Shown one piece after another: positions 47,256 to 56,577 of a stretch of DNA of 64,000 bases (position 1 is its first letter; each line of letters opens with the position of its first letter). A program made the translations under genes and the position numbers. The notes below the pieces were generated by a model that saw nothing but the letters and a program-made list of their open reading frames with translations, had not been told where the DNA came from and ran no database searches. Source of the DNA: Oscillospiraceae bacterium (lineage in GTDB: Bacteria; Bacillota; Clostridia; Oscillospirales; Ruminococcaceae); contig JAGAZJ010000020.1 of NCBI GenBank assembly GCA_018110925.1, forward strand, positions 20,464-84,463, written 5' to 3'.

Positions 47256-47299
47256 TGTTACGAACATAAATCGGGATTATAGACAGGGATTGATGAAAA

Positions 47300-48226
47300 A
47301 TGAAAAAAATAAGTGAGATACTTGGGAAATACATGGCGTGGATTGTTCTGCTCATTGCTGTTCAGGCACTGCTGTTGCCAAAGACGTGCATATGGATTCA
47401 AACAGAATGGGTTTCTTATCTTTTGATGATTGTCATGTTTGGAATTGGAACAACGATGAAACTGTCGGATTTTGCGATTGTGTTCAAAAGACCGAGAGAT
47501 GTTGTGATAGGTTGTTTGGCACAGTTTATCGTTATGCCTCTGCTGGCATTTTCTCTTGGGAAACTATTCGGTCTTGACAATGAACTCTTGGTTGGAGTTG
47601 TAATTGTGGGGACGTGTCCGGGAGGGACATCAAGCAATGTCATGACCTATCTTTCAAAAGGCGATACAGCCCTTTCTGTCGGAATGACAAGTATAAATAC
47701 CTTACTTGCTCCGTTCCTAACCCCGCTGCTGACATATTTTTACCTGAAAACAACCGTAAGTGTTAATATTATGTCAATGTTTGTATCTATCATTCAGGTC
47801 GTGATTATTCCGATAACGCTTGGTCTGCTTATTAATAAGCTGTTTGGAAATATCACACGGAGAGTCAGTGATGCTTTACCCGCAGTGTCAGTAACTGCAA
47901 TCTGTCTTATTGTAGCATCGGTCGTATCGCATAACAGTGAAAAGATACTGTCCACAGGGCTTATTATCTCTGCCGTTGTGGTGTTACATAACCTGCTGGG
48001 GTATCTGTTCGGCTATCTTATTGGTGTTCTCTTTAAAATGGATCTGCCAAGAAAAAAGGCAATCGCCATAGAAGTAGGTATGCAGAATTCAGGACTTGCC
48101 ACAACACTTGCCGGCTCTGTTTTTCCGGATCTGACGATGGCAACAGTTCCGGGAGCAATCTTTTCTGTATGGCATAACATTTCCGGTGCTGTTCTTGCCG
48201 GTTTCTTAAGTAAAAAGGAACATTAG
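47300..48226 (+). CDS. Bile acid:sodium symporter-family (BASS) transporter
   Basis: 308 residues with about nine or ten membrane spans. The family signatures GTCPGGTSSNVMTYLSKGD and EVGMQNSGLATTLA, with the paired crossing helices, are clear. Substrates include bile acids, pantoate or keto acids; not determined here. Codon use differs from the surroundings: isoleucine is mostly ATT, while neighbours prefer ATA. Single gene with its own promoter and terminator, which suggests recent acquisition. Confidence 0.9.
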   Translation: MKKISEILGKYMAWIVLLIAVQALLLPKTCIWIQTEWVSYLLMIVMFGIGTTMKLSDFAIVFKRPRDVVIGCLAQFIVMPLLAFSLGKLFGLDNELLVGVVIVGTCPGGTSSNVMTYLSKGDTALSVGMTSINTLLAPFLTPLLTYFYLKTTVSVNIMSMFVSIIQVVIIPITLGLLINKLFGNITRRVSDALPAVSVTAICLIVASVVSHNSEKILSTGLIISAVVVLHNLLGYLFGYLIGVLFKMDLPRKKAIAIEVGMQNSGLATTLAGSVFPDLTMATVPGAIFSVWHNISGAVLAGFLSKKEH

Positions 48227-48303
48227 CTGTGAGGACATAAAGAGTTTTTATCTTCTGATGTCAAATTCTGATTTATCTTAGCAACCGTATAAAATAAAAT
48301 ATA

Positions 48304-48334
48304 ATGCCCCTAAGCGCATAAACGCTTGGGGGCA
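48304..48334 (+). terminator. Terminator of the BASS gene
   Basis: TGCCCCTAAGCG and CGCTTGGGGGCA arms with a short loop, about 80 bp after the stop. Confidence 0.65.
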
Positions 48335-48417
48335 AAACTTCTATACGGGTATCCGTCTTATGAACGTGTGGTTTTAGTTTATAGTACCGATAGATACTAA
48401 TAATACAAATAGTATAG

Positions 48418-48921
48418 TTACATCGTTCCTATACGATTTTCAATAAAACTGTCAACTTCATCGGCTTTTATCCCGAGAACATGGGAGAATTCACTGCTGA
48501 GCAGTCTGCTTGCGGTCTCCAGCGCTTTTTCATCTGAGCTCATAAGTGACTTGCCGCAGTCGATGCGCTTGCGGCGCTCATTTTTCAGACCCTTTATCAT
48601 GCCCACAAGAAGGCTGTAATCATCGCTCTTGAGAGCCTCTGCAAAAAGATTTCTGCGTGCGTTGCGGTCATTGGTCCATGAGACCTCTATCTTGGGCATA
48701 TTGTCTATCACATCGAGCACCTGTGACTTTGACAGCAGATGACGCACTCTCTCGGACATCTTGTCGCTCTGCACATAGTACGACGACATAGGCTGATCGA
48801 CGGGTATGAGCTTTACATAGCTCTGCTCATGAACACCGTCAAAGCATTTCTTTTCCGTTTCGCCGACTCTGCAAAGCTGAGTGCCGCCGTAAACCACATA
48901 TTCTCCGTATGAAAAGCCCAT
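48418..48921 (-). CDS. CarD-like transcription regulator
   Basis: 167 residues from the ATG at 48921, with AAGGAGG upstream; 26 more in-frame codons lie before but are not conserved. MGFSYGEYVVYGGTQLCRV matches the CarD/TRCF-interaction domain start, which binds RNA polymerase beta; a helical C-terminal domain follows (ESLLLSSEF-like region). CdnL/CarD proteins stabilise open promoter complexes, notably at rRNA promoters. Convergent to the BASS gene. Confidence 0.82.
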   Translation of the reverse strand: MGFSYGEYVVYGGTQLCRVGETEKKCFDGVHEQSYVKLIPVDQPMSSYYVQSDKMSERVRHLLSKSQVLDVIDNMPKIEVSWTNDRNARRNLFAEALKSDDYSLLVGMIKGLKNERRKRIDCGKSLMSSDEKALETASRLLSSEFSHVLGIKADEVDSFIENRIGTM

Positions 48922-49124
48922 ATACGATTCCTCCTTGATACAATATAGCTTGATTTTATGATATACTATTATTATATCTCTTTTTTGGGCGGTTTTCAAA
49001 GGGTAATTTTAACAAAAATCCGTGAATTTGCTGTGTACATGGCTGTACCATGCGGAATACAGGTATTCTGTCAATGCTTTTTGACAGTGTATATGTAAAT
49101 AAATTGTTAAATTCAAAAAAGTGC

Positions 49125-49153
49125 TTGACAAATATAGGTCAAGGTGATATAAT
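49125..49153 (+). promoter_or_regulatory. Consensus promoter of the tRNA pair
   Basis: Exact -35 TTGACA, 17-bp spacer, exact -10 TATAAT, 48 bp before tRNA-Thr. Confidence 0.9.
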
Positions 49154-49201
49154 CTAATAGTTGCAAGACGGACGGGTCGTAAAGATCGGTTACCGTGCAA
49201 T

Positions 49202-49277
49202 GCTGGTGTAGCTCAGTTGGTAGAGCAGCTGATTTGTAATCAGCAGGTCGGGGGTTCGAGTCCGTCCACCAGCTCCA
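49202..49277 (+). tRNA. tRNA-Thr (TGT)
   Basis: Acceptor GCTGGTG/CACCAGC, D-arm GCTCAGTTGGTAGAGC, anticodon loop TTTGTAA with anticodon TGT, T-arm GGGGGTTCGAGTCCG-type, genome-encoded CCA. Reads ACA threonine codons. Confidence 0.97.
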
Positions 49278-49286
49278 ATTGAATAT

Positions 49287-49370
49287 GGAAGAGTTCCCGA
49301 GTGGCCAAAGGGGGCAGACTGTAAATCTGTTGCTTCGGCTTCGGTGGTTCGAATCCACCCTCTTCCACCA
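49287..49370 (+). tRNA. tRNA-Tyr (GTA)
   Basis: Acceptor GGAAGAG/CTCTTCC, anticodon loop CTGTAAA with anticodon GTA, long class II variable arm (TGCTTCGGCTTCGG), T-arm GGTGGTTCGAATCCACC, discriminator A and encoded CCA. Nine bases after tRNA-Thr. Confidence 0.97.
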
Positions 49371-49441
49371 GAAATACCCTCGTCGCTGATGTGCCGGGGG
49401 TTTAATTTATCCCAAAAAGAGAATGACATAATGGGGGTACT

Positions 49442-50329
49442 ATGATACAGGATATATTTCCGCACAGGCTGTCAAACAGCTATATAAACACAGCGTCGCA
49501 GGACAGTGACACGGTGATGATATTTGACGACAGGGGAAGGATCGCCGTCTGTGAGGGCAGTGAGCTTAAATTCCCCTTATACGGTGATATGGCGGATACC
49601 GAATGTGTCTTTCTTTTCTGCATAGACGACAGAAGATATTTTATGCCCTGCACCGATACTGCTTCTGCCGACGGCACAGTGTACCGCACGGTGAAGGAAC
49701 TGCGCTCGGAATATACAGGCACGGAGGTATTCGCCGCCTTTACCGCATACCACCTTTGGAGATGGTACAGGGACAATATCTATTGCGGCAGATGCGCAGG
49801 GAAGCTCGGCTTTCACGGCAGTGAGCGTGCTCTGGTCTGTCCGGCCTGCAATAACACCGTGTATCCGAGGATAAACCCCGCAGTGATAGTCGGCGTGATA
49901 AAGGGCGACAGCATACTGATAACACGCTATCAGAGAGGATATGCCCATAATGCGCTTGTGGCCGGATTTACAGAGATAGGCGAGACCCTTGAACAGACCG
50001 TAGAGCGTGAGGTAATGGAAGAAACGGGGATAAGGGTGAAAAACATACGTTACTATGCGTCACAGCCATGGGGCACCGCACAGGATATGCTGGTGGGATT
50101 TTTCTGTGAGGCAGAGGGCGATGACCCTATCAGGCGTGATGACAGCGAGCTCAGGTATGCGGAGTGGGTGCGCCGTGAGGATATAGTCCTTCAGCCCGAT
50201 GATGTGAGCCTTACCAACGACATGATGAAACGGTTCAGAGACTGTCCCGGCGGCGGCATCACAGAGCTTCTTGCGGGCATTCGGCAGGCATCTGACAGGC
50301 AGTTGACTAAATTTCAAAAAAACAGTTGA
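49442..50329 (+). CDS. nudC: NADH pyrophosphatase / RNA de-NADding Nudix hydrolase NudC
   Basis: 295 residues. A zinc ribbon, CGRC...CPAC (near residues 114-136), precedes the Nudix box GFTEIGETLEQTVEREVMEETG and the SQPW motif specific to the NADH subfamily. The start has GGGGG seven bases upstream. It cleaves NAD(H) and can remove NAD caps from RNA. Located right after the tRNA pair. Confidence 0.94.
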   Translation: MIQDIFPHRLSNSYINTASQDSDTVMIFDDRGRIAVCEGSELKFPLYGDMADTECVFLFCIDDRRYFMPCTDTASADGTVYRTVKELRSEYTGTEVFAAFTAYHLWRWYRDNIYCGRCAGKLGFHGSERALVCPACNNTVYPRINPAVIVGVIKGDSILITRYQRGYAHNALVAGFTEIGETLEQTVEREVMEETGIRVKNIRYYASQPWGTAQDMLVGFFCEAEGDDPIRRDDSELRYAEWVRREDIVLQPDDVSLTNDMMKRFRDCPGGGITELLAGIRQASDRQLTKFQKNS

Positions 50330-50354
50330 TTTTTTTTGTGATATATGATATAAT
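50326..50354 (+). promoter_or_regulatory. Promoter of the 335-residue gene
   Basis: -35 TTGATT, 17-bp spacer, -10 TATAAT. The -35 box overlaps the last codons of nudC. Confidence 0.72.
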
Positions 50355-50429
50355 GGAGTGAAATACGGCATAATGAGCCGTCAAACTTTCTGTGCAGCAT
50401 AAACTGTGCAGAGCTTCGGAGGAAATATA

Positions 50430-51437
50430 ATGCCATATCCTATTATAACCCCATCGTATTTTGCTGAGCTTACAGATGAAAATAATCCCGATAATAACGG
50501 CACTGGCTATCAGGTGCTCCTGACGCCCTCTGCCGTTGAATATGTGTTCCCCCTCGACAATGACAGGATAATCCGCAGACTCATGGATTATCCCGAGGCT
50601 ATGGAGTACAAGATGATAAGCCTCAAGCCCGAGGACGAGGCAGAGTATGCCGCAAAGGGTGAGGAGATAGTAAAGAACACTCCCGTACTCAAGCATTACT
50701 GGAATATAAAAACTGTTACTCTCAACCTTATCCAGAACAGGAGATATTCCCTCGACCAGAGGATGCTTATGCTCAACTATATGTACAAGACTCTCCAGAC
50801 CATGATAGACAAGCAGAGAGAGGACGTTATCGCTCCCTTTATCGCAGATACCGTCAAGCAGCCCGAGCATGAGGATATACTCAAATATTTTGACAACGAG
50901 AACATAAAGCCAAACCCCGCATTCTCCCTTGCAGACGGTCTTGCGTTCATGCGCTCCCTCCCCGATTCCGAGGAGATGAAGAAGGTACGCACCATCTGCT
51001 TCAAGAAGGCGGGCGTGGCTGAGGATATGAAGAATTTCAGATATGACCCCGAGCTCCACAGCTCGATAAAGGCAGAGTTCGACAAGATGTTCGCATTCGC
51101 CCCCGACAAGGAAAAGGACGAGATAGACAGAACATACTACATGGAGCAGATCATGGTCAACTATGTGTGGACATACTGTCTGCCCTATGCCGATTTCAAG
51201 CAGGATCTGTGGGCAAACTACATATTCTTCAACACCCTTTACAATGCTCTTAAAGTTACACTTTCCTGCTATCTCTATCAGAGCAAGACGGTCGATGAGG
51301 ATTTCCTGTTCGTAATAAGGACTTTTGACAAGGCTCTCCGTGAGATAAAGGGCAGCATAGTAAAGAGAGTAATGGATGCAAACTCCAAGGACGGTCTTTG
51401 CAACAACGGCGATATGGCGATCCTCACCATAAGCTGA
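50430..51437 (+). CDS. Conserved-looking hypothetical protein, 335 residues
   Basis: Start at ATG 50430 (MPYPIITPSYFAELTDENN), with GGAGG seven bases upstream. Soluble, rich in charged and aromatic residues, mostly helical by eye. There is no signal peptide, no membrane span and no motif I recognise. Notable runs are LMDYPEAMEYKMISLKPEDE, FKKAGVAEDMKNFRYD and NYVWTYCLPYADFKQDLWANY. It has a strong promoter of its own and stands just before the MoxR operon. Alternative: a family without an assigned function; I do not guess one. Confidence 0.75.
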   Translation: MPYPIITPSYFAELTDENNPDNNGTGYQVLLTPSAVEYVFPLDNDRIIRRLMDYPEAMEYKMISLKPEDEAEYAAKGEEIVKNTPVLKHYWNIKTVTLNLIQNRRYSLDQRMLMLNYMYKTLQTMIDKQREDVIAPFIADTVKQPEHEDILKYFDNENIKPNPAFSLADGLAFMRSLPDSEEMKKVRTICFKKAGVAEDMKNFRYDPELHSSIKAEFDKMFAFAPDKEKDEIDRTYYMEQIMVNYVWTYCLPYADFKQDLWANYIFFNTLYNALKVTLSCYLYQSKTVDEDFLFVIRTFDKALREIKGSIVKRVMDANSKDGLCNNGDMAILTIS

Positions 51438-51518
51438 GCACAGTAAAACAGAACATGAGTTATCGGCGAAGCTCCGACCACGGCGCTTCGCTGATTTGTT
51501 AGCACAGAAAGGATATAT

Positions 51519-52466
51519 ATGGATACAGAGCTTATAAGTATGCTCAAAAAGGCGACCGATGAGATAAGGCGCACGGTCATAGGCAAGGATGACATAATAA
51601 TAAAGATACTTATGACCATATGTGCGGGCGGTCATGTACTTTTAGAGGATATTCCCGGTGTGGGAAAGACCACGATAGCAGTCGCATTCTCAAAAGCGCT
51701 GGGTCTTGAATACAACAGGATGCAGTTCACATCGGACGTGCTCCCTGCGGATGTGACGGGATTCAATATACCGAACCGTACCGACGGCAGTTTTGAATTC
51801 AAGCCGGGTGCGGTGTTCTGCAACCTTTTTCTTGCCGATGAGATAAACAGAACATCGTCAAAGACACAGTCCGCCCTGCTTGAAGCAATGGAGGAAGGCA
51901 CTGTCACCGTTGACGGCGTTACCCGTCAGCTCCCGAAGCCCTTTATCGTTCTTGCAACGCAGAACCCTTCGGGTTCGGCAGGCACACAGATGCTCCCCGA
52001 GTCACAGCTCGACCGCTTTATGATACGCCTTTCCATAGGCTATCCCAAGGTTGAGGAGGAGACTGCCATACTCAAAGCCAAGGCATCAAAGAAGTCCATC
52101 CCTCCCGTGAACAGGGTCATGAGCGCAGAGGATATCATCAAGGTGCGTGAGGCATCCGAGAAGATATTCGTGGCAGATGAGGTATATGACTATATCGCAA
52201 GGATATCCGCTGCCACAAGGACAGACAAGCGCCTTGAACTGGGGGTGAGCCCAAGAGGGTCGATAGCCGCCGCAAAAATGGCACGCTGTACCGCAATGTT
52301 CAGGGGCAGGGAATTTGTGATACCCGACGATGTGAGATTTATATACACCGATGTATGCGCACACAGGGTCATACCCGCAAAGACAAGGGGCAAGGCTCTC
52401 ACGGATACGGAAATAAAGGCGCTTGTGAACGACATATGCCTTCAGGTGGCCGCTCCCAAGGTGTGA
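51519..52466 (+). CDS. MoxR-family AAA+ ATPase
   Basis: 315 residues. Walker A DIPGVGKTTIA near residue 45, Walker B LFLADEINRTSSKTQSALLEAMEEG, sensor region ATQNPSGSAGTQMLPESQLDRF, and a C-terminal lid with SPRGSIAAAKMARCTA. MoxR proteins act as chaperones for assembly of complexes, often with DUF58 and transglutaminase genes, as here. GAAAGGATATAT precedes the ATG. Confidence 0.93.
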   Translation: MDTELISMLKKATDEIRRTVIGKDDIIIKILMTICAGGHVLLEDIPGVGKTTIAVAFSKALGLEYNRMQFTSDVLPADVTGFNIPNRTDGSFEFKPGAVFCNLFLADEINRTSSKTQSALLEAMEEGTVTVDGVTRQLPKPFIVLATQNPSGSAGTQMLPESQLDRFMIRLSIGYPKVEEETAILKAKASKKSIPPVNRVMSAEDIIKVREASEKIFVADEVYDYIARISAATRTDKRLELGVSPRGSIAAAKMARCTAMFRGREFVIPDDVRFIYTDVCAHRVIPAKTRGKALTDTEIKALVNDICLQVAAPKV

Positions 52467-52467
52467 T

Positions 52468-53409
52468 ATGAGAAGGGCGGTATATATAGTCATCCTGGCA
52501 GTGGCGGCAGTGTTCTATCCGCTGTACCGGGACATACTTTCACTTGTGATACTTGCGGCGCTGATCGCACTGCCGTTTTTTTCGCTCGCAGAAATGCTTT
52601 TGCGCAAAAGGAAGATAGCGGTCAGCGGTCTTGACGGCAGCAGGGTAATATACAAGGGTGAGAGCATAAACGAGGAGATATGCATAAAAAACAGCTCTGT
52701 GTTCCCCGTGTCGGGAGAGATATCTCTTGTGTCAAGGAGCCTGCCCGACGGCGGAGAAGAGGAATATTCCGCCGATATAGCCGTTCCCTCACGCTCCGAG
52801 GACAGTGTCACGGTATCTGTGTCGTCTCTGCACTCCGGTGTCTGTGAAACAGAGATAAAGTACATAAGGATACAGGATATGCTGGGGCTTTTCTCGGCAA
52901 AGATACATTCGGACGGCAAGTCATCCGCTTATGTGATACCGCACATTTCCGATGAATATGAGGACGAGGCACGGGCTATAAAGGCATCGTGCATCTCGGA
53001 CTCGGACAGTGAGGACGACCTGCGGCCAACCACATCCCCCGGTGATGTGATAGATTTCAGAGAATACCGCCCCGGTGACAGGACGACACTGATACATCAC
53101 AAGCTGTCCGCCCGTTTTGACAAGGACATAGTCAAGATAATGGGCACATCGGGAGATCAGAAATTCATTCTATGTGCGGATATCGAGAATGCCGACCCTG
53201 ACACGAGGGATGAGATACTGACCCATGTGCTGAGCTGTGCGTATTATCTGGACAGCTTCGGTGCGGATGTGTATGTATCCGCTCCCGATGAACTGATAGA
53301 GATAAACGGCGTAGATATGACAAAGGCATCATGTGCCCTTGCTGAAGCTAAGTCCGTTCCCGATGCGAAAAAGTCCGGTGCGGTAAATATTGTCGTCAGC
53401 GGCGGCTGA
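52468..53409 (+). CDS. DUF58 domain membrane protein
   Basis: 313 residues, beginning one base after the MoxR stop. Two N-terminal membrane spans (about 3-20 and 24-42), an exposed region with beta strands, then the DUF58 motif DFREYRPGDRTTLIHHKLSARFDKDIVKIM. A VWA-like fold is proposed for the C-terminal part. The MoxR-DUF58-transglutaminase triple is common and of incompletely known function. Confidence 0.9.
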   Translation: MRRAVYIVILAVAAVFYPLYRDILSLVILAALIALPFFSLAEMLLRKRKIAVSGLDGSRVIYKGESINEEICIKNSSVFPVSGEISLVSRSLPDGGEEEYSADIAVPSRSEDSVTVSVSSLHSGVCETEIKYIRIQDMLGLFSAKIHSDGKSSAYVIPHISDEYEDEARAIKASCISDSDSEDDLRPTTSPGDVIDFREYRPGDRTTLIHHKLSARFDKDIVKIMGTSGDQKFILCADIENADPDTRDEILTHVLSCAYYLDSFGADVYVSAPDELIEINGVDMTKASCALAEAKSVPDAKKSGAVNIVVSGG

Positions 53410-53440
53410 CAGTACAGACCAGAAAACGATAGGATAAGCT

Positions 53441-55870
53441 ATGAACAGACCATTGGTATGCGCTGATGTGCAGATAGGGCGCTCAGACAGCGATCATGAT
53501 AAAAAAAGTAAATATCTGATAATGCGCTCTTTTGCCGCACTTGCAGGCGTGCTGGGGTCTTTTTTCTGTTTTGTGACATCGACAGATGACTTCATGCTCT
53601 TGAATTTCCCTGCACTGGCACTGACCTGCATCATGGTGTGGGCTGTGTCATGCACGGTGATGAGCCTTGACGGAAAAAAAGGCACTGTCGGAGAGATAGT
53701 GCAGTCTGCGCTCACGGCGCTGGCGGTGCTCATCGCCGCAAGGCGTGTGATAAGCGGCGGCTCGCAGATCATAACACGCTTTTATGAATATGTGACAGGG
53801 CTGCCCGTCGGACCGCCCCGCATGAGCGGTGATGCAGACACGGCGATATGTGTCATAGCCGCTCTCGTTACGATGCTGGTGTGCTATTTTACGGTCAGAC
53901 GGCCAAATCTGCCCATAGTGGTGATACTCACATTCCCTTTGCCGGAGATATGTCTTTATTTCGGGCTGGTGCCGATAAAGACGGCGTTTGCCGCACTTAT
54001 GATGTGTTATGCGGCAACGGGAGCGTCGATGCTTGTGAAAGGCGACGACGACAGGGCGAAGAGAGCTGCTTCCCAGAGCGCATTCTCTGCGGCGGTGCTC
54101 ATGCTCTGTGCATTGTTTGTCGGCGGCATATGGTCGGCGGCATTCGGCAGGAGCGAATGGGCGGACAGGATAAGAGACCGCTTCAATGCGTACTTCTCCA
54201 CATTCACATGGGAGAAATTCAGCGATGATGTGCAGACCGCCTTTTCAGCGCCCCGTCACGAGCTTACCCATGACGGCAGGCTCGGCTCTATGGATGAGGT
54301 GAAGTTTGAGGGAACATCCATGCTTGAAGTGACAGCTCCCTCGGATGCGCCAGACCTTTATATCAAGGGCTTCACAGGCTCTGATTACAACGGCTCCCGC
54401 TGGACAGAGGGACAGCCTGTCCCCGAGCTCACCACGAGGATAACATCGCCCGAATTCTTCCCGGGGCGAATGTTGAGATATGCGCCGTCGTTCTCTCAGC
54501 TTGAAACGGAGTATATCGCCGTTACAAACAAGGATGCCTCTCCCCATACAAGGTATTATCCCTATAACTCGGCAGGTCTTATGGAGTCTGACGGCAAGCG
54601 CAGACAGTACTGGGTGTATCTGCCCAGAAATAACGCATGGCAGAGGACGCTCATAAGGGAGGCAGGCTCTCTTGAAGCAGTGCCGTCGGATATGCAGGCG
54701 GATGAACGGGCTATGAGGGAATACGCATATAAATACTGCCTTGACATACCCCCGTCGTTCACGGCAGCAGAGGATTTCTTTGAGGGCTATGAGGGAAGCG
54801 GTATATACGACGAGCTTGCGTTCATTCGCTACAAGCTGTCACAGATGTGCGAATACACCCTTGATTCGGGCAGACCGCCCTTCGGCAGTGACTTTGCCCA
54901 GTGGTTCATGACGGAGAACCACAAGGGTAGCTGTACGCACTTTGCAACATCGGCAGTTCTTCTCGCCCGTTCAAGAGGGATACCGGCAAGATACTGCGAG
55001 GGCTTTATAGTAAAGAGCACTGACATCGAGGAGGGCGTAAAGAGCGGCGGATACTCCACCGTCAGCGTGCCCGACAGCAGAGCCCATGCATGGGCGGAGA
55101 TATATATAGACAATTACGGCTGGCTGTGCTTTGAATGTACACCCGGATACGGAAATATGTCCTCCGAACTGCCGGAGGTGAGCGGTGATGACCTGTCTGA
55201 TCCGTTCACAGCGGATGTATCCGAGTCCGAGCTAACGGAGGTCACCACGGAGGCTCCCGAATTTACCGAGGATCTTTCCCCCGAGACGACCGCCGAAAGT
55301 GCGGAAACGACCGTGACGGAAGCCGCCGCCACCGAAACATCCGTTGATGCGGGCGAAGAAACTACCGTATCGACGAGCGTATCCGAGAGCGGCACGGAGC
55401 AGACATCGGGAACGATGCCCATGATATACCACAACAAGGAGAAAGAACCCTTTTTCTCCGAGGAGCTTCTTAAAAAGCTGGCGGTCATAGTTCCTGTATT
55501 ATCGGTGGTATTTCTGATATTTGCGGTAAGGCACAGCATATATGCAAGGCGGCGGAACAGGATATACAAGCAGCCCGTCCGTGCATCGGCGGAGATATAT
55601 CATATGCTCCTTGCGGTGGCAAAGGAAAATGGCATTGACATCGAGCACACCGACGATACCACGGCAGAGACCCTCGGAAAGCTCTTCAATAAAAAGGATG
55701 CGGCTGTCATAACCAACACCGCCGTAAGAGCGAGATTTGCCGGAGGCGTGAACGCCGATGAAGCGAGCCGCTCCGACAGAGCTTTTGCAAGGATAATGGA
55801 AAGGTATCTGGAGGACAAGACGATAAAGAGGATAGTCTATACATTTCTCTGCAAGAACAAATATTCGTAA
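53441..55870 (+). CDS. Membrane transglutaminase-like protein (TgpA-like)
   Basis: 809 residues. Several N-terminal membrane spans (about 28-230) precede a large extracytoplasmic domain with the catalytic Cys in GSCTHFATSAVLLARSRGIPARYCEG, His in RAHAWAEIYID and Asp/Glu-type follow-up in FECTPGYGN. A Thr/Glu/Ser-rich linker, one more membrane span (LAVIVPVLSVVFLIFAV) and a cytoplasmic helical tail (DUF4129-like) follow. Third gene of the MoxR operon. An extracellular peptide or wall-linked substrate is inferred. Confidence 0.9.
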   Translation: MNRPLVCADVQIGRSDSDHDKKSKYLIMRSFAALAGVLGSFFCFVTSTDDFMLLNFPALALTCIMVWAVSCTVMSLDGKKGTVGEIVQSALTALAVLIAARRVISGGSQIITRFYEYVTGLPVGPPRMSGDADTAICVIAALVTMLVCYFTVRRPNLPIVVILTFPLPEICLYFGLVPIKTAFAALMMCYAATGASMLVKGDDDRAKRAASQSAFSAAVLMLCALFVGGIWSAAFGRSEWADRIRDRFNAYFSTFTWEKFSDDVQTAFSAPRHELTHDGRLGSMDEVKFEGTSMLEVTAPSDAPDLYIKGFTGSDYNGSRWTEGQPVPELTTRITSPEFFPGRMLRYAPSFSQLETEYIAVTNKDASPHTRYYPYNSAGLMESDGKRRQYWVYLPRNNAWQRTLIREAGSLEAVPSDMQADERAMREYAYKYCLDIPPSFTAAEDFFEGYEGSGIYDELAFIRYKLSQMCEYTLDSGRPPFGSDFAQWFMTENHKGSCTHFATSAVLLARSRGIPARYCEGFIVKSTDIEEGVKSGGYSTVSVPDSRAHAWAEIYIDNYGWLCFECTPGYGNMSSELPEVSGDDLSDPFTADVSESELTEVTTEAPEFTEDLSPETTAESAETTVTEAAATETSVDAGEETTVSTSVSESGTEQTSGTMPMIYHNKEKEPFFSEELLKKLAVIVPVLSVVFLIFAVRHSIYARRRNRIYKQPVRASAEIYHMLLAVAKENGIDIEHTDDTTAETLGKLFNKKDAAVITNTAVRARFAGGVNADEASRSDRAFARIMERYLEDKTIKRIVYTFLCKNKYS

Positions 55871-55880
55871 TCACAGGCTT

Positions 55881-56002
55881 ATACTGATTCTTCCCCGATG
55901 TATAGAGGATCTATTCTCACAAAACCGCATATATTCAAGCTTTTGCGGGCATTTCTTCTCTATCTTCGTCAGAAGATAATTGCTTCGGTCAGAAGTTAGT
56001 AT
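55881..56002. repeat. Dispersed hairpin repeat, copy 2
   Basis: 122 bp from ATACTGATTCTTCCCCGATG to GGTCAGAAGTTAGTAT. Shares with copy 1 a 20-bp identical interior block (55920-55939). Ends match those of copies 1, 3 and 4 in inverted orientation. Confidence 0.75.
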
Positions 56003-56126
56003 CACCTGATATCGGGGTGAGCCTGCTTTTACAGTTACAGTCTATGAGCAGACAAACAAATTCAACATATTTCAGGTGGGCAAACTGCTTTTCTATATTT
56101 ATTCCAACAAAACAGTGCGAAAAATG

Positions 56127-56155
56127 TTGAAAAATACATATCTTGGTGCTATAAT
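56127..56155 (+). promoter_or_regulatory. Promoter of the riboswitch-cbiK transcript
   Basis: -35 TTGAAA, 17-bp spacer, -10 TATAAT; start about 15 nt before the riboswitch P1 stem. Confidence 0.7.
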
Positions 56156-56175
56156 GCTTGTTGACAATCGAACAG

Positions 56176-56404
56176 ACAGGCGGTGCTGTGAATATCGTAA
56201 CTAACGATATGGTCACAGAGAATAGGGAACAGGGTGAAAATCTCTGACGAACTCGTCACCGTGAAAAGAGAAAGCTCACAGATGTATAATTTTATATAAT
56301 TATACAATTTGTATAGTCACTGAGAGATCGGGAAGGCTTCTGTGGGCGTCATGACCGTCTTTTGACGGGTGTGATATCTTAAAGTCGGGAGACCTGCCGC
56401 CTGT
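56176..56404 (+). promoter_or_regulatory. Cobalamin riboswitch
   Basis: The P1 helix pairs ACAGGCGG (56176-56183) with CCGCCTGT (56397-56404). The B12 box AGTCGGGAGACCTGCC (56383-56398) is nearly consensus. The core GGGAACAGGGTGAAAATC-type block (56225-56242 region) and GATCGGGAAGGCTTCTG (56328 onward) are present. Binding of adenosyl- or another cobalamin should lower expression of cbiK. A CCGATACCGGATATCGG hairpin downstream (about 56481-56497) may be part of the switch. Confidence 0.93.
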
Positions 56405-56577
56405 TGCACACGGTATGTTTATAACAGGGCACCGTGCTCTGTTGGAAATATTCCGGGGTCACGAGCAACTGACCGTGCACAGCCGATACCGGATATCGGG
56501 CTTTAAAAAAAGCACAAGCCGGGTCTGTTAAAGTGTGCGCTATTTTGTTTTGTCCCCGATGAAAAGAGAGGATCATT

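Larger units (their letters stand above)
55871..56577. other. 707-bp intergenic region with repeat, promoter and riboswitch
   Basis: From left: dispersed repeat copy 2, an unassigned stretch (56003-56126), a promoter, a cobalamin riboswitch, and about 170 bp of expression platform and leader up to cbiK. No extra gene seen. Confidence 0.6.

Noticed and set aside
48380-48405. FapR-type operator (TAGTACC...ATACTAAT)
   Set aside because: The spacing has extra bases and it lies between convergent transporter and CarD genes, not before a fatty-acid gene.
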